Source: Microbacterium kunmingense (GTDB lineage Bacteria; Actinomycetota; Actinomycetes; Actinomycetales; Microbacteriaceae). From it: DNA of 64,000 nt. Made by a program: the position numbers and the translations under genes. The DNA lies in the NCBI RefSeq assembly GCF_023155745.1, contig NZ_JAKNUS010000006.1, forward strand, positions 62,001 to 126,000. Reading direction: 5' to 3'. Below the pieces are notes generated by a model. It worked only from the letters and a program-made list of their open reading frames with translations, was not told the DNA's origin and ran no database searches. Positions within the stretch are counted from its first letter, which is position 1. The number at the start of each line of letters is the position of its first letter. Below, piece by piece: positions 34,558 through 43,253 of this stretch.

Positions 34558-36831
34558 ATGACCGAGACCGTCCCGTCCGCCCCGGCGCCCCCTTCGCCGC
34601 AGACGACGTCGTCGCTGCGCAGACTCGTGCCTCGCATCTTCTCGCGCTCCGCGCGCCGCGACGACGTCGAACGTCTGCTGCGCACGGTGCGCACCCACCA
34701 TCCCAAGGGCGACCTGACGATCATCGAGCGCGCCTACACCGTCGCCGACCAGGCGCACGCGGGTCAGACGCGTCAAAGCGGCGAGCCCTACATCACCCAT
34801 CCTCTGGCCGTCGCGCAGATCCTCGCGGATCTCGGCCTCGGACCGCGCGCGATCGCGGCAGCGCTGCTCCACGACACCGTCGAGGACACCGGCTATCCGT
34901 TGGACACGCTCACCGCGGAGTTCGGCGACGAAGTCGCGATGCTGGTCGACGGCGTCACCAAGCTCGACAAGGTCAAATACGGCGAGAGCGCGCAGGCCGA
35001 GACCGTCCGGAAGATGATCGTGGCGATGTCCCGCGACATCCGGGTCCTCATCATCAAGCTCGCCGACCGTCTCCACAACGCACGCACGTGGGGATTCGTG
35101 CCGCCCGAGAAGGCGAAGAAGAAGGCGACCGAGACGCTGGAGATCTACGCTCCGCTCGCGCATCGGCTGGGTATCCAGACGATCAAGTCCGAGCTCGAAG
35201 ACCTCTCCTTCGCCGTGCTTCATCCGAAGCTGTACGCCGAGATCGACAGTCTTGTCAAGCAGCGCACCCCCCAGCGCGAGCAGTACGTGCAGAGCGTCAT
35301 CGAGGCCGTCGAGGGAGACCTCCGCGATCTGCGCGTGCGCGGACGGGTGATGGGGCGCCCCAAGCAGCTCTACTCGGTCTACCAGAAGATGATCGTCCGA
35401 GGCCGCGAGTTCGACGACATCTACGACCTCATCGGCATCCGGGTCCTCGTCGGCAGCGTCCGCGACTGCTACGCGGTCCTCGGCGCGATCCACGCGCGCT
35501 GGACGCCGCTGTCGGGGCGTTTCAAGGACTACATCGCCACGCCGAAGTTCAACCTCTACCAGTCGCTGCACACCACGGTCATCGGTCCCGCGGGGCGCAC
35601 GGTCGAGATCCAGATCCGCACCAACGAGATGCACCAGCAGGCCGAGTACGGTGTGGCGGCGCACTGGAAGTACAAGGAGCGGATGAACGGCGGGAAGGCC
35701 TACGCCAAGGCGGTGGACGCCGACATGGCCTGGCTCGCCCACATCTCCGACTGGCAGGCCGAGACAGCCGACCCCGGCGAGTTCCTGGACTCGCTGCGTT
35801 TCGAGATCGGCGCCAAAGAGGTCTACGTCTTCACACCGAAGGGACGGGTCATCGGACTGCCGTCGGGTGCGACGCCGGTGGATTTCGCCTATGCCGTTCA
35901 CACCGAGATCGGTCACCGCACGATGGGCGCCAAGGTCAACGGCCGCCTCGTCCCGCTCGAATCCGAGCTCAACAGCGGTGACGTGGTCGAGGTGTTCACC
36001 TCGAAGAACCCCGACGCCGGGCCCAGCCAGGACTGGCTCGGCTTCGTCAAGAGCACGCGCGCCCGCAACAAGATCCGGGGCTGGTTCACCAAGGAGCGGC
36101 GCGAGGAAGCCGTCGAACAGGGGAAGGACGCCATCGCCCGGGCGATGCGGCGGCAGAACCTGCCGCTCCAGCGTCTGATGAACCAGGACTCCTTCACCGA
36201 GGTCGCCCGGCAGCTGCGCTACGAGGACGTCTCGGCGCTGTACGCCGCGGTCGGCGAGGGGCATGTCTCCACCCAGTCGGTGATCGAGAAGGTGACCGCG
36301 CTCGTCAGCGCCGCGGAAGACACCTCGACGGGTCCGATCGATCTGCCGGCGGTGGGCCGATCACGCGCACCCCGCGGCGGCGAATCCGGCGTGCTGGTGC
36401 GCGGCGCGCCCGACATCCTCGTCAAGCTGGCCAAGTGCTGCACCCCGGTTCCGGGCGACGAGATCGTGGGCTTCGTCACCCGTGGCAGCGGTGTCTCGGT
36501 GCACCGTGCGGACTGCACGAACGTCCGGTCGCTCCGGGAAGATCCCGAGCGCCTCATCGAGGTCGAGTGGGCACCGACCACCAAGAGCGTCTTCCTCGTC
36601 CAGATCCAGGTCGAAGCGCTGGATCGCTCGGGACTCCTCAGCGACGTCACGCGCGTGCTGAGCGAGCACCACGTCAACATCCTGTCGGCCACCGTCTCGA
36701 CCTCCAACGACCGTCTGGCGATCAGCCGCTTCGTGTTCGAGATGGGCGACACCGTGCACCTGGATCGCGTCCTGAACGCCGTGCGACGGATCGACGCGGT
36801 CTACGACGTCTACCGGGTGACGTCCTCCTGA
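34558..36831 (+). CDS. rel: Bifunctional (p)ppGpp synthetase/hydrolase Rel
   Basis: A 757-residue RelA/SpoT homologue controlling the stringent response. The HD hydrolase domain is intact ([23 protein letters not shown]). The synthetase domain has [20 protein letters not shown] and [14 protein letters not shown] with the conserved Tyr/Glu region. A TGS domain follows near 420 ([19 protein letters not shown]), and a C-terminal ACT domain ends the protein ([20 protein letters not shown]). Both activities should therefore be present, as in other actinobacterial Rel. Its last 22 nt overlap the convergent AbiEi-like gene. Confidence 0.96.
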   Translation: MTETVPSAPAPPSPQTTSSLRRLVPRIFSRSARRDDVERLLRTVRTHHPKGDLTIIERAYTVADQAHAGQTRQSGEPYITHPLAVAQILADLGLGPRAIAAALLHDTVEDTGYPLDTLTAEFGDEVAMLVDGVTKLDKVKYGESAQAETVRKMIVAMSRDIRVLIIKLADRLHNARTWGFVPPEKAKKKATETLEIYAPLAHRLGIQTIKSELEDLSFAVLHPKLYAEIDSLVKQRTPQREQYVQSVIEAVEGDLRDLRVRGRVMGRPKQLYSVYQKMIVRGREFDDIYDLIGIRVLVGSVRDCYAVLGAIHARWTPLSGRFKDYIATPKFNLYQSLHTTVIGPAGRTVEIQIRTNEMHQQAEYGVAAHWKYKERMNGGKAYAKAVDADMAWLAHISDWQAETADPGEFLDSLRFEIGAKEVYVFTPKGRVIGLPSGATPVDFAYAVHTEIGHRTMGAKVNGRLVPLESELNSGDVVEVFTSKNPDAGPSQDWLGFVKSTRARNKIRGWFTKERREEAVEQGKDAIARAMRRQNLPLQRLMNQDSFTEVARQLRYEDVSALYAAVGEGHVSTQSVIEKVTALVSAAEDTSTGPIDLPAVGRSRAPRGGESGVLVRGAPDILVKLAKCCTPVPGDEIVGFVTRGSGVSVHRADCTNVRSLREDPERLIEVEWAPTTKSVFLVQIQVEALDRSGLLSDVTRVLSEHHVNILSATVSTSNDRLAISRFVFEMGDTVHLDRVLNAVRRIDAVYDVYRVTSS

Positions 36832-37379
36832 CCCGGCGCCCGCGTGGCGAGGTCGGCGAGGAGGGCGAGCGCGCGCCGCTTGTGCGGCAGCTTCCCCTGG
36901 CCGCTCAGCCGCGCGTGCGTGCGTGCCGCGAGCCCGGGAGCGCGGCGCACGAACTCCTCGGCAGCGGCGCGGTGGGCGATGTCATCGACGCGGCACAGAT
37001 CGGCGAGGGTGCGGGTGGGTGTGGTCACGAGCGCTCCGCCGATGCTCTCGACGTCGCCGGCTGCCAGCGGCGTGTCGCGAACGATGATGCGGCGATCGTG
37101 CACGGCCGTGACGCGTCTCGGCACGGCGCGCTGCACGCTGTGCCGTGAGGGGGGTTCGTCGATCCCGCCATGGATCCACGCGGCGCTGAGATGGGTGGCC
37201 GCGTACAGGTCGAGGAGGATGCCGCTGAGCGACCCCGCGCGCAGCGCCGCGGTCTCCACGGCGTCGGCGGGCATGTAGCCGTCGCCGACCTCGACGACGT
37301 CGCCGTCCAGGCGAGCAGCGGACAGCTCGGCCGTCGACAACCGGTCGCCGGGGAGGTAGAGGAAACGCGACGCGCCCAT
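36810..37379 (-). CDS. AbiEi-like antitoxin-domain protein without nuclease domain
   Basis: A 189-residue protein beginning [20 protein letters not shown]. The layout (short wHTH-like start, [23 protein letters not shown], then a basic tail) resembles the AbiEi-like N-terminal region of DUF559 proteins. It aligns by eye with the DUF559 protein at 56936 (SHTTAALLWDLP and DPATTWAMLAP positions) but lacks the nuclease C-terminus. No AbiEii-type toxin gene is next to it. It is convergent with rel and overlaps its end. Function unknown. Confidence 0.5.
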   Translation of the reverse strand: MGASRFLYLPGDRLSTAELSAARLDGDVVEVGDGYMPADAVETAALRAGSLSGILLDLYAATHLSAAWIHGGIDEPPSRHSVQRAVPRRVTAVHDRRIIVRDTPLAAGDVESIGGALVTTPTRTLADLCRVDDIAHRAAAEEFVRRAPGLAARTHARLSGQGKLPHKRRALALLADLATRAPGQEDVTR

Positions 37380-37440
37380 GATCGGGAGTCTGCCGCGGAT
37401 GGGCCCGCGGTGGGTCGCCCTGTGGAGAACCCGCCGGTGG

Positions 37441-38709
37441 TCAGCCGCCGAGCGCCCGCAACCAGGCCCGCCGGGCCTCGAGGGCCTCCTTGGCCGTCGC
37501 CACGGCCCGGGCGTCGCCCGACGCCTCCGCCGTCGCCACCTCGGCCTCGAGCTTCGCGATCGCGTCGGTCAGCTGCCGTGTCATGTCGTCAGCGCGTGCC
37601 TGCGTCTCGGGGTCGTTGCGCTTCCACTCGACCTCTTCGCGCGAGCGCACGGCCTGCTCGATCTTGCGGAGTTCATCATCGAGTGACCGCTCCGCCTCGC
37701 GCGGGAAGATGCGACCGATCTCGTCCCATCTGCGCTGGATGCCGGTCAGCAGGGAACGCGCCTTGGCGAGGTCCTTCTCGTCCGGGATCGGACGCGCCTC
37801 GGCCAGCAGGGCCTTCTTCGCCTCGATCTTCTCCTTCGACGCCTCGGCGTCCGCGGCCTCCCGTTCGCCACGGGCCGCGTAGAGGGCATCGCCGGCGGCC
37901 TTGAAGCGGGCCCAGAGCGCGTCATCCGCCTTCTTGCCGGCTCGGCCGGCGGACTTCCACTCGTCCAGCAGTTCGCGGTACGCGCCGATGCCGTCCTCGC
38001 CGCGCGGGGCGAGGGCCTCGGCACGCTCGATCAGACGCGTCTTGCGGTCGCGGACGGCTTTGTGGGCCTCGTCGAGTTCGGCGTAGAAGGCGCGACGGTG
38101 CCTGTCGATCGTCGCCCGGGCGTCGCGGAATCGCTTCCACAGCTGCTGAGCGGTGGAGCGGGGGAGGCGGGGGCCGTTCTGCTGCTGCGACTGCCACTGG
38201 TCGAACAGTGCCGACAGCTCGGTCGAGACCTGCTTCCACTGCACCGACCGCGGATCGCGGGCGGCCAGCTCCTCAGCCCGCTCGACGAGGGCAGTGCGCT
38301 CCTTCACCGCGGCATCCACCGCCTCGCGGGCGGCGGCGGCCTCGGTGGCCGACGCCTCGGCCAGCGACGCTGTGAGGGCGGCGACCCGCGCTTCGAGAGC
38401 CGCGAGGTCTCCCACGGCGGCGGCGCCGGAGATCTTCGCCTGGAGGGAGGTCGCGGTCGAGCGCAGGTCGCTCGCGGAGGCACCGCCGCGGCGGTGCCGG
38501 ACCTCCAGCAGGGTCACTTCGGCAGCGAGGTCGCTGAACTTGCGCTGGAAGTACGCCAGGGCCTCGTCGGGCGAGCCGTCGGGGAATTGGCCGACGACGC
38601 GCCATCCGTCCGACTCTCGCACCGATACGGTGCCGTCCTCTTCGACGCGGCCCCAGGGCTGGTCGTCGGTGGGGGTTTCCGGGCTGGTGGGGTCTGCTGC
38701 GGCAGTCAC
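37441..38709 (-). CDS. DUF349 domain protein (coiled coil)
   Basis: About 422 residues dominated by charged helices with three to four DUF349 repeats. Examples are YREAL-like ELLDEWKSAGRAGKKADDAL, LLTGIQRRWDEIGRIFPREAE and ELSALFDQWQSQQQ. The N-terminus has WGRVEEDGTVSVRESDGWRVVG, a small beta module common in actinobacterial members. No enzymatic motif is seen; it is cytoplasmic and probably a scaffold. The GTG at 38709 has GAGG 8 nt upstream and is preferred over GTG 38718. A -10-like TAGGCT lies at 38761-38766 on the minus strand. Confidence 0.82.
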   Translation of the reverse strand: MTAAADPTSPETPTDDQPWGRVEEDGTVSVRESDGWRVVGQFPDGSPDEALAYFQRKFSDLAAEVTLLEVRHRRGGASASDLRSTATSLQAKISGAAAVGDLAALEARVAALTASLAEASATEAAAAREAVDAAVKERTALVERAEELAARDPRSVQWKQVSTELSALFDQWQSQQQNGPRLPRSTAQQLWKRFRDARATIDRHRRAFYAELDEAHKAVRDRKTRLIERAEALAPRGEDGIGAYRELLDEWKSAGRAGKKADDALWARFKAAGDALYAARGEREAADAEASKEKIEAKKALLAEARPIPDEKDLAKARSLLTGIQRRWDEIGRIFPREAERSLDDELRKIEQAVRSREEVEWKRNDPETQARADDMTRQLTDAIAKLEAEVATAEASGDARAVATAKEALEARRAWLRALGG

Positions 38710-38810
38710 GGGATGCACCTCATCGCGGCCGAGGCCGGGTGTGGGGGATGGACGCGCCCCAGCCTAGTACGCCGCTGCCTCCCGGCGAGGGGGATTGCGT
38801 CGCGGTGCGA

Positions 38811-39149
38811 CTACTGCTCGGCCGGGGCGGAGGGCTCCGCCGTCGGCTCGACCGTCGGGGCCGGGGCCGTCTCCAGCGGAGTCGGCTCGGGGGACGGAGC
38901 GTCGGTCGGGCTCGGCACCGATGTCTGGGTCGGTGTCGGTGCCGGCTCGGGCGTTCCGGGGCCGACGGTGAAGTACGCGGTCTGGGCGGCGACGATGCCG
39001 ACGATCAGCAGTCCTCCGGCGACACCGGCGACCAGGTCGTCGCGACGTCGGCGACGCTGCTGTGCCTCGTGGAAGCTCTGGCGGGCCTGGTAGAGCCGAG
39101 CGCGCTCGCGTTCCGCGCGGGACGCACGATCCTTGCTTCCGGTGGCCAC
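38811..39149 (-). CDS. Small single-pass membrane protein with Pro/Thr-rich tail
   Basis: A 112-residue protein. A basic, helical cytoplasmic head (residues 1-37, Arg-rich) is followed by one membrane helix (LVAGVAGGLLIVGIVAAQTAYF) and an extracytoplasmic tail of about 50 residues rich in P, T, E and S. GTG start behind AAGGAGGA. Hypothetical; proteins of this layout are common in Microbacteriaceae next to the DUF349 gene. Nothing indicates a function. Confidence 0.7.
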   Translation of the reverse strand: MATGSKDRASRAERERARLYQARQSFHEAQQRRRRRDDLVAGVAGGLLIVGIVAAQTAYFTVGPGTPEPAPTPTQTSVPSPTDAPSPEPTPLETAPAPTVEPTAEPSAPAEQ

Positions 39150-39246
39150 CGATCCTCCTTCGTCCCGGCGGTCCCGGGCGTGATGATCCTATGCACTGCG
39201 TCCGGGGGCGGCCAAACGCAGGACGGCTGATGTCGGCGCCCGCCGT

Positions 39247-39252
39247 TAGCCT
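39247..39252 (+). promoter_or_regulatory. Candidate -10 of rarA, leaderless
   Basis: TAGCCT ends 6 nt before the GTG at 39259. The spacer GGGGAG straddling the position could alternatively pair with 16S rRNA. Confidence 0.4.
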
Positions 39253-39258
39253 TGGGGA

Positions 39259-40620
39259 GTGAGTGATACGGCGGGTCTCGTGCGCAGCCACACGCCTCTC
39301 GCCGTGCGGATGCGACCGGGCTCGCTGAGCGAGGTCGCGGGGCAGGGGCACCTGCTGCGGAAGGGGTCTCCGCTGGTGACCCTCGCCGATCCCGAGGCGA
39401 CGGGGACGACCGCGACGTCGGTGATTCTGTGGGGTCCGCCGGGCACCGGCAAGACGACGCTCGCGCAGGCCATCGCCCGCTCATCGGGGCGGCGCTTCGT
39501 GGAGCTGTCGGCGGTGACCGCCGGCGTGAAGGACGTGCGCGAGGTGATGCAGGACTCCCTCACCCAGCGCGACCTCTACGGGCAATCGACGATCCTCTTC
39601 CTGGACGAGATCCACCGCTTCACCAAGGCCCAGCAGGACGCCCTGCTGCCGGGCGTGGAGAACGGCTGGGTGGTGCTCATCGCCGCCACCACCGAGAACC
39701 CCTCGTTCTCTGTCATCTCCCCGCTGCTGTCGCGGTCGCTGCTCCTCACGCTCCGCCCGCTCACCGACGCCGATCTGGGACTGCTGGTCGATCGCGCCGT
39801 GGACGACCCGCGGGGGTTGGCGGGGCGGCTGGTCCTCGACACCGACGCCCGTGAGGCGCTGGTGAGGCTGGCCTCCGGCGACGCGCGGCGTGCTCTCACC
39901 GCGCTCGAGGCGGCCGCGTCGCTGGCCGAGCGCGACGCCGTCGACGGCGACGATGCGGACGAGGAGGAGGATGCGGATGCGACGGCGCCGACCATCACCG
40001 TCGACCACGTCTCCCAGGCCGTCGATCGGGCGCTGCTGCGCTACGACCGCCAGGGAGACGAGCACTACGACGTCATCAGCGCCTTCATCAAATCCATCCG
40101 CGGATCAGACGTCGATGCGGCGATCCACTACCTCGCCCGCATGATCGAGGCGGGGGAGGACCCACGGTTCATCGCGCGCCGGCTGATCATCTCCGCATCC
40201 GAAGACATCGGCCTCGCCGATCCGCAGGCCCTCGTCATCGCGGTCGCGGCGGCCGATGCGGTGCAGCTCATCGGCATGCCGGAGGGTCGCATTCCGCTCG
40301 CCGAGGCGACGGCGTACCTGGCGACGACGGCGAAGTCCAACGCGGCCTACCTCGCGGTCGACGCCGCCATCGCCGACGTCCGCGCAGGCGGCTTCGGCCG
40401 CGTGCCCGTCCATCTGCGCGATGCCCACTACCCGGGAGCCAAGCGACTGGGCCACGGCAAGGGCTACCGCTACCCGCACGACAGCGACGTGGGGGTCGTG
40501 GCGCAGCAGTACCTCCCCGACGAGCTGCGGGGGAAGCAGTACTACCGGCCGACGAACCACGGCCAGGAGCGGGACGTGCAGGCGAGGCTCGAAAAGATCA
40601 GGAAGCTGCTGGAAGGATGA
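39259..40620 (+). CDS. rarA: Replication-associated recombination protein RarA (MgsA)
   Basis: A 453-residue AAA+ ATPase related to the clamp-loader family, acting at stalled replication forks. The Walker A motif is [16 protein letters not shown], the Walker B motif is [19 protein letters not shown], and sensor 1 is in ATTENPSF. The MgsA C-terminal domain has [14 protein letters not shown] and [19 protein letters not shown]. An acidic insert (about residues 230-245, EEEDADAT) is a local feature. It overlaps the TPR gene by 4 nt. Confidence 0.94.
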   Translation: MSDTAGLVRSHTPLAVRMRPGSLSEVAGQGHLLRKGSPLVTLADPEATGTTATSVILWGPPGTGKTTLAQAIARSSGRRFVELSAVTAGVKDVREVMQDSLTQRDLYGQSTILFLDEIHRFTKAQQDALLPGVENGWVVLIAATTENPSFSVISPLLSRSLLLTLRPLTDADLGLLVDRAVDDPRGLAGRLVLDTDAREALVRLASGDARRALTALEAAASLAERDAVDGDDADEEEDADATAPTITVDHVSQAVDRALLRYDRQGDEHYDVISAFIKSIRGSDVDAAIHYLARMIEAGEDPRFIARRLIISASEDIGLADPQALVIAVAAADAVQLIGMPEGRIPLAEATAYLATTAKSNAAYLAVDAAIADVRAGGFGRVPVHLRDAHYPGAKRLGHGKGYRYPHDSDVGVVAQQYLPDELRGKQYYRPTNHGQERDVQARLEKIRKLLEG

Positions 40621-41123
40621 ATCCCAACGAGACCCTCGAGGCTCGGCTGGAGCGGTTCTGGGCGGAGGCCGACGAGGAGTCCGAGACGGAGCCGTCGGCG
40701 ACGCTGGAGCGGATCCTCTCCGAAGGGGCCGCGTCACCCGAGCGTGCCCTGTTCGAGCGAGCCTCGCTCCACGACTTCCTCGGCCAAGAGAACGCAGCGA
40801 TCCCGCTCTATCGCGCAGCGCTGGATTCCGGGCTCGCGCCCCCGCACCGCACCGCCGCGATCATCCAGCTGGCCAGTTCACTGCGCAACGTCGGCGACGC
40901 CGCGTCGGCGATCGCGTTACTGCGCGCCGTCGATGAGGGCGACCCGCTCTCCGCCGCCGCGCAGGCCTTTCTCGCCCTGGCGCTGTACGACCACGGTGCG
41001 TCGGCGCACGCCCTGAGCACCGCGCTGGGCGCGCTCACGCCGAGCCTGCCGGCGTACCAGCGGTCGGTGTCGTCCTACGCGAGCGCGCTCGTGTCCGGTG
41101 GAAACGACCTCCCTCAGGGGTAG
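40617..41123 (+). CDS. TPR-type protein
   Basis: A 168-residue all-helical protein that looks like tetratricopeptide repeats: [49 protein letters not shown] and [17 protein letters not shown]. Its start ATGA overlaps the rarA stop. This size and TPR form is a widespread small family in bacteria. It is cytoplasmic; the partner is unknown. It ends 5 nt before the palindrome controlling the PadR gene. Confidence 0.75.
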   Translation: MNPNETLEARLERFWAEADEESETEPSATLERILSEGAASPERALFERASLHDFLGQENAAIPLYRAALDSGLAPPHRTAAIIQLASSLRNVGDAASAIALLRAVDEGDPLSAAAQAFLALALYDHGASAHALSTALGALTPSLPAYQRSVSSYASALVSGGNDLPQG

Positions 41124-41127
41124 AACA

Positions 41128-41146
41128 ATATCCCTCTGAGGGATAT
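41128..41146. promoter_or_regulatory. Perfect palindrome, candidate PadR autoregulatory operator
   Basis: ATATCCCTCTGAGGGATAT has 9-bp arms around a single central base and overlaps the probable -10 of the padR gene (TATCCT, 41144-41149). This position would allow autorepression. It differs from the classical ATGT-N8-ACAT PadR site. Confidence 0.6.
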
Positions 41147-41166
41147 CCTTGTCGCGAGGTGATGTC

Positions 41167-41703
41167 GTGCGCTACGTGATCCTGGGTCTGCTCCTCGGCG
41201 GCCCGCTGTCGCTCTATGACCTGCAGAAGCGCTTCGCGTCGGGGATCTCCCTCTTCTACAGCGCGAGCTCCGGAAGCATCCAGCGCGCGCTGCACCACCT
41301 CACCGCCGAGGGCGCGGTAATCGTCGGCGATGCCGATGATCGTCGGCGCGGGCGGAAGGTCTACCGCGTCACTGCGACGGGTCGTGAGTTGTGGCGGGCC
41401 TGGATGACCGAGGAGACCGCACCGGGAGCCGACGCCGAGACGACGATCCTCGCGAAGATCTTCTTCCTCGGCCGGCTCGAACCCCAGTCCCGGCCGGAGG
41501 TGATCCGCCGCATCCGTCGGGCGGTCGAGGAACAGGCGGCCGCTCTGCAGACCCTCGCCGGCGAGATCGATCGCGACGCACGAGAGCTGGACGATGAAGC
41601 CCGGCAGATCTTCGTCTTCCACCGCGCGACCCTGGATTACGGACTTCGGGCGCAGGGGCTGCTGGCGGACTGGATCGACGAGGTGGGGGAGATGGCCCGA
41701 TGA
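41167..41703 (+). CDS. PadR-family transcriptional regulator
   Basis: A 178-residue regulator with the PadR winged helix at the N-terminus (VRYVILGLLLGGPLSLYDLQ..., then GSIQRALHHLTAEGAV and RRGRKVYRVTATGRELWRAW). A Vir_reg/DUF-type helical C-terminal dimerisation domain follows. The open frame starts at TTG 41149, but that base lies within the -10. The GTG at 41167 with GAGG upstream fits better. It overlaps a small membrane gene by 4 nt, its probable regulatory target and operon partner. Confidence 0.85.
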   Translation: MRYVILGLLLGGPLSLYDLQKRFASGISLFYSASSGSIQRALHHLTAEGAVIVGDADDRRRGRKVYRVTATGRELWRAWMTEETAPGADAETTILAKIFFLGRLEPQSRPEVIRRIRRAVEEQAAALQTLAGEIDRDARELDDEARQIFVFHRATLDYGLRAQGLLADWIDEVGEMAR

Positions 41704-41999
41704 CCGAACCGCATTCGGGCCGCAGCCGCGTGAGGACGATGTACGGGATCGCGGCCGCCGTCGCCCTCCTCGTCACGGTGATCTTCGCCACTCTCGGCGA
41801 CGGCGTGGATGTCCGCGAGGCGTCAGGCCTCCGGGGCGTCATCGTGGACGGCGGGCACACCCTCGTCTGGGTGCTTCTGACGGTGGCATTCGCCATCGCC
41901 ACCGTTCGCGCGCGGTGGACCCGGCTGGCGGGCGCGGTCGCCGTGGCGGCGGGGATCGTGTACGCCGTCTTCCTGGTGGCGGTGTTCCTCTGGCGCTGA
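41700..41999 (+). CDS. Small membrane protein, PadR partner
   Basis: A 99-residue protein with three predicted membrane helices: IAAAVALLVTVIFATLG, TLVWVLLTVAFAIATVRA and AVAVAAGIVYAVFLVAVFLW. ATG overlaps the padR stop by 4 nt. No family recognised. PadR regulators are often paired with small membrane or transporter genes they repress, which is the only hint of role. Confidence 0.7.
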   Translation: MTEPHSGRSRVRTMYGIAAAVALLVTVIFATLGDGVDVREASGLRGVIVDGGHTLVWVLLTVAFAIATVRARWTRLAGAVAVAAGIVYAVFLVAVFLWR

Positions 42000-42011
42000 A
42001 GGCCGATCTGG

Positions 42012-42017
42012 TAGGCT
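42012..42017 (+). promoter_or_regulatory. -10 element of rpsD
   Basis: TAGGCT lies 149 nt before the rpsD start and leaves a leader of about 140 nt. Confidence 0.5.
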
Positions 42018-42047
42018 AGACCGGCTCGAAACACCGTTTTCGGGCAT

Positions 42048-42111
42048 CCCCTCTCTTCTTCACCGACCTTCCGGCATGCCCCGGCGTGCAGTCCGGAAGG
42101 GCGAAGAGGGG
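42048..42111 (+). promoter_or_regulatory. Structured rpsD leader (candidate r-protein autoregulation)
   Basis: Nested pairings form a long stem. The outer arm CCCCTC...TTC (42048-42058) pairs with GAAGAGGGG (42103-42111), with a small bulge. CCTTCCGG (42067-42074) pairs with CCGGAAGG (42093-42100), and GCATG pairs with CGTGC at the tip. The stem sits in the 5' UTR between the -10 and rpsD. S4 autoregulates translation in other bacteria; use of this RNA is inferred. Confidence 0.6.
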
Positions 42112-42165
42112 CGATACGTCCGCGAGCCGTGAAAGACACGGCAGCGTCATCGAAAGGAACACTTC

Positions 42166-42795
42166 GTGGCTACGAAGTCCCAGGACCGCCGCAAGGTCCG
42201 CCTGTCCCGCGCCCTCGGCGTGGCCCTCACCCCGAAGGCCGCCCGCTACCTCGAGAAGCGTCCCTACGCTCCGGGCGAGCACGGACGCACGAAGCGCAAG
42301 GCCGACAGCGACTACGCCGTCCGCCTGCGCGAGAAGCAGCGTCTGCGCGAGCAGTACGGCATCCGCGAGAAGCAGATGCGCAACACCTTCAACGAGGCCC
42401 GTCGCACCCAGGGGCTGACGGGTGAGAACCTCGTCGAGCTGCTCGAGATGCGTCTGGACGCCCTCGTACTGCGCTCGGGCTTCGCCCGCACCACCGCGCA
42501 GGCCCGTCAGATGGTCGTGCACCGTCACATCCTCGTCGACGGCCAGACCGTCGACCGTCCGTCGTTCCGTGTGAAGCCGGGCCAGACGATCCACGTCAAG
42601 GCCAAGAGCGAGGGCACCGAGCCCTTCCAGGTCGCCGCCGCCGGCGGGCACGCCGAGGTGCTGCCCCCCGTTCCGGGCTACCTGCAGGTCGAGCTCGACA
42701 AGCTGCAGGCCCAGCTCGTGCGTCGCCCCAAGCGCGCCGAGGTGCCGGTCGTCTGCGACGTCCAGCTCGTCGTCGAGTACTACGCCGCGCGCTGA
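42166..42795 (+). CDS. rpsD: 30S ribosomal protein S4
   Basis: A 209-residue 16S rRNA-binding assembly protein. Short N-terminal part SQDRRKVRLSRALGVALTPK, then the S4 fold with RPYAPGEHGRTKRKADSDYA and NLVELLEMRLDALVLRSGFA. MVVHRHILVDGQTVDRPSF is the S4 RNA-binding motif. No zinc-finger Cys cluster, so it is the C-minus type common in actinobacteria. It is alone here, away from the rpsM-rpsK-rpoA cluster. Shine-Dalgarno GAAAGGA precedes the GTG start. Confidence 0.97.
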   Translation: MATKSQDRRKVRLSRALGVALTPKAARYLEKRPYAPGEHGRTKRKADSDYAVRLREKQRLREQYGIREKQMRNTFNEARRTQGLTGENLVELLEMRLDALVLRSGFARTTAQARQMVVHRHILVDGQTVDRPSFRVKPGQTIHVKAKSEGTEPFQVAAAGGHAEVLPPVPGYLQVELDKLQAQLVRRPKRAEVPVVCDVQLVVEYYAAR

Positions 42796-42818
42796 CGTTC
42801 CGTCGGCAGCGTGCCTTC

Positions 42819-42850
42819 CGGAAGGCGTCGGGTCACCCCGGCGCCTTCCG
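42819..42850 (+). terminator. rpsD terminator
   Basis: A 14-bp stem (42819-42832 with 42837-42850, one G-U pair) and a 4-nt loop, followed by GCGTTTCC. An alternative hairpin GCCTTCCGGAAGGC overlaps its left arm. Confidence 0.7.
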
Positions 42851-42904
42851 GCGTTTCCGCCTACGATGAGACAGTGCCGCGCCCGCGGCGGAGGAAGTGG
42901 TGTG

Positions 42905-43189
42905 ATGAGAAGTCTCCTGTGGTTCTTGCTCGGGATCATCGGCGGGTTCGTCGCCGCCCATGTGGTGAACAAGAACCCCCGCGGAGCCGAACTCCTCGCC
43001 GAGGTCGATGCCCGCATCTCGGAGTTCACCGATCGGATGGGCGACGCCTACCGCGACCAGCAGGGGCGCTTCGCCGACACCCTGGACGACCTCGGCGACG
43101 CCGCCGAGAAGGCGGTCGACGCGGCCGCGGATGCCGCCGGCGAGGCCTTGGCCAAAGCCAAGGCCGCCACCGCGTCGTCATCCGACTGA
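42905..43189 (+). CDS. Small membrane-anchored protein upstream of alaS
   Basis: A 94-residue protein. The N-terminal membrane helix (LLWFLLGIIGGFVAAHVV) is followed by a charged amphipathic Ala/Asp-rich helical tail (DAAEKAVDAAADAAGEALAKAKAA). It resembles DUF948/YtxH-like small proteins. ATG 42905 with GGAGGA upstream. It lies between rpsD and alaS in many actinobacteria. Function unknown. Confidence 0.7.
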   Translation: MRSLLWFLLGIIGGFVAAHVVNKNPRGAELLAEVDARISEFTDRMGDAYRDQQGRFADTLDDLGDAAEKAVDAAADAAGEALAKAKAATASSSD

Positions 43190-43253
43190 TCCGCCGACCG
43201 ACCGTGATCCGCCCGCTCTCCGGGAGGATCACCCCTGTCTTTGAGGACTTCTC

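Noticed and set aside
43204..43232. A hairpin GTGATCC...GGATCAC before alaS as a terminator or alanine sensor
   Set aside because: Only a 7-bp stem with a large loop and no T-run. It lies between two genes likely read together.
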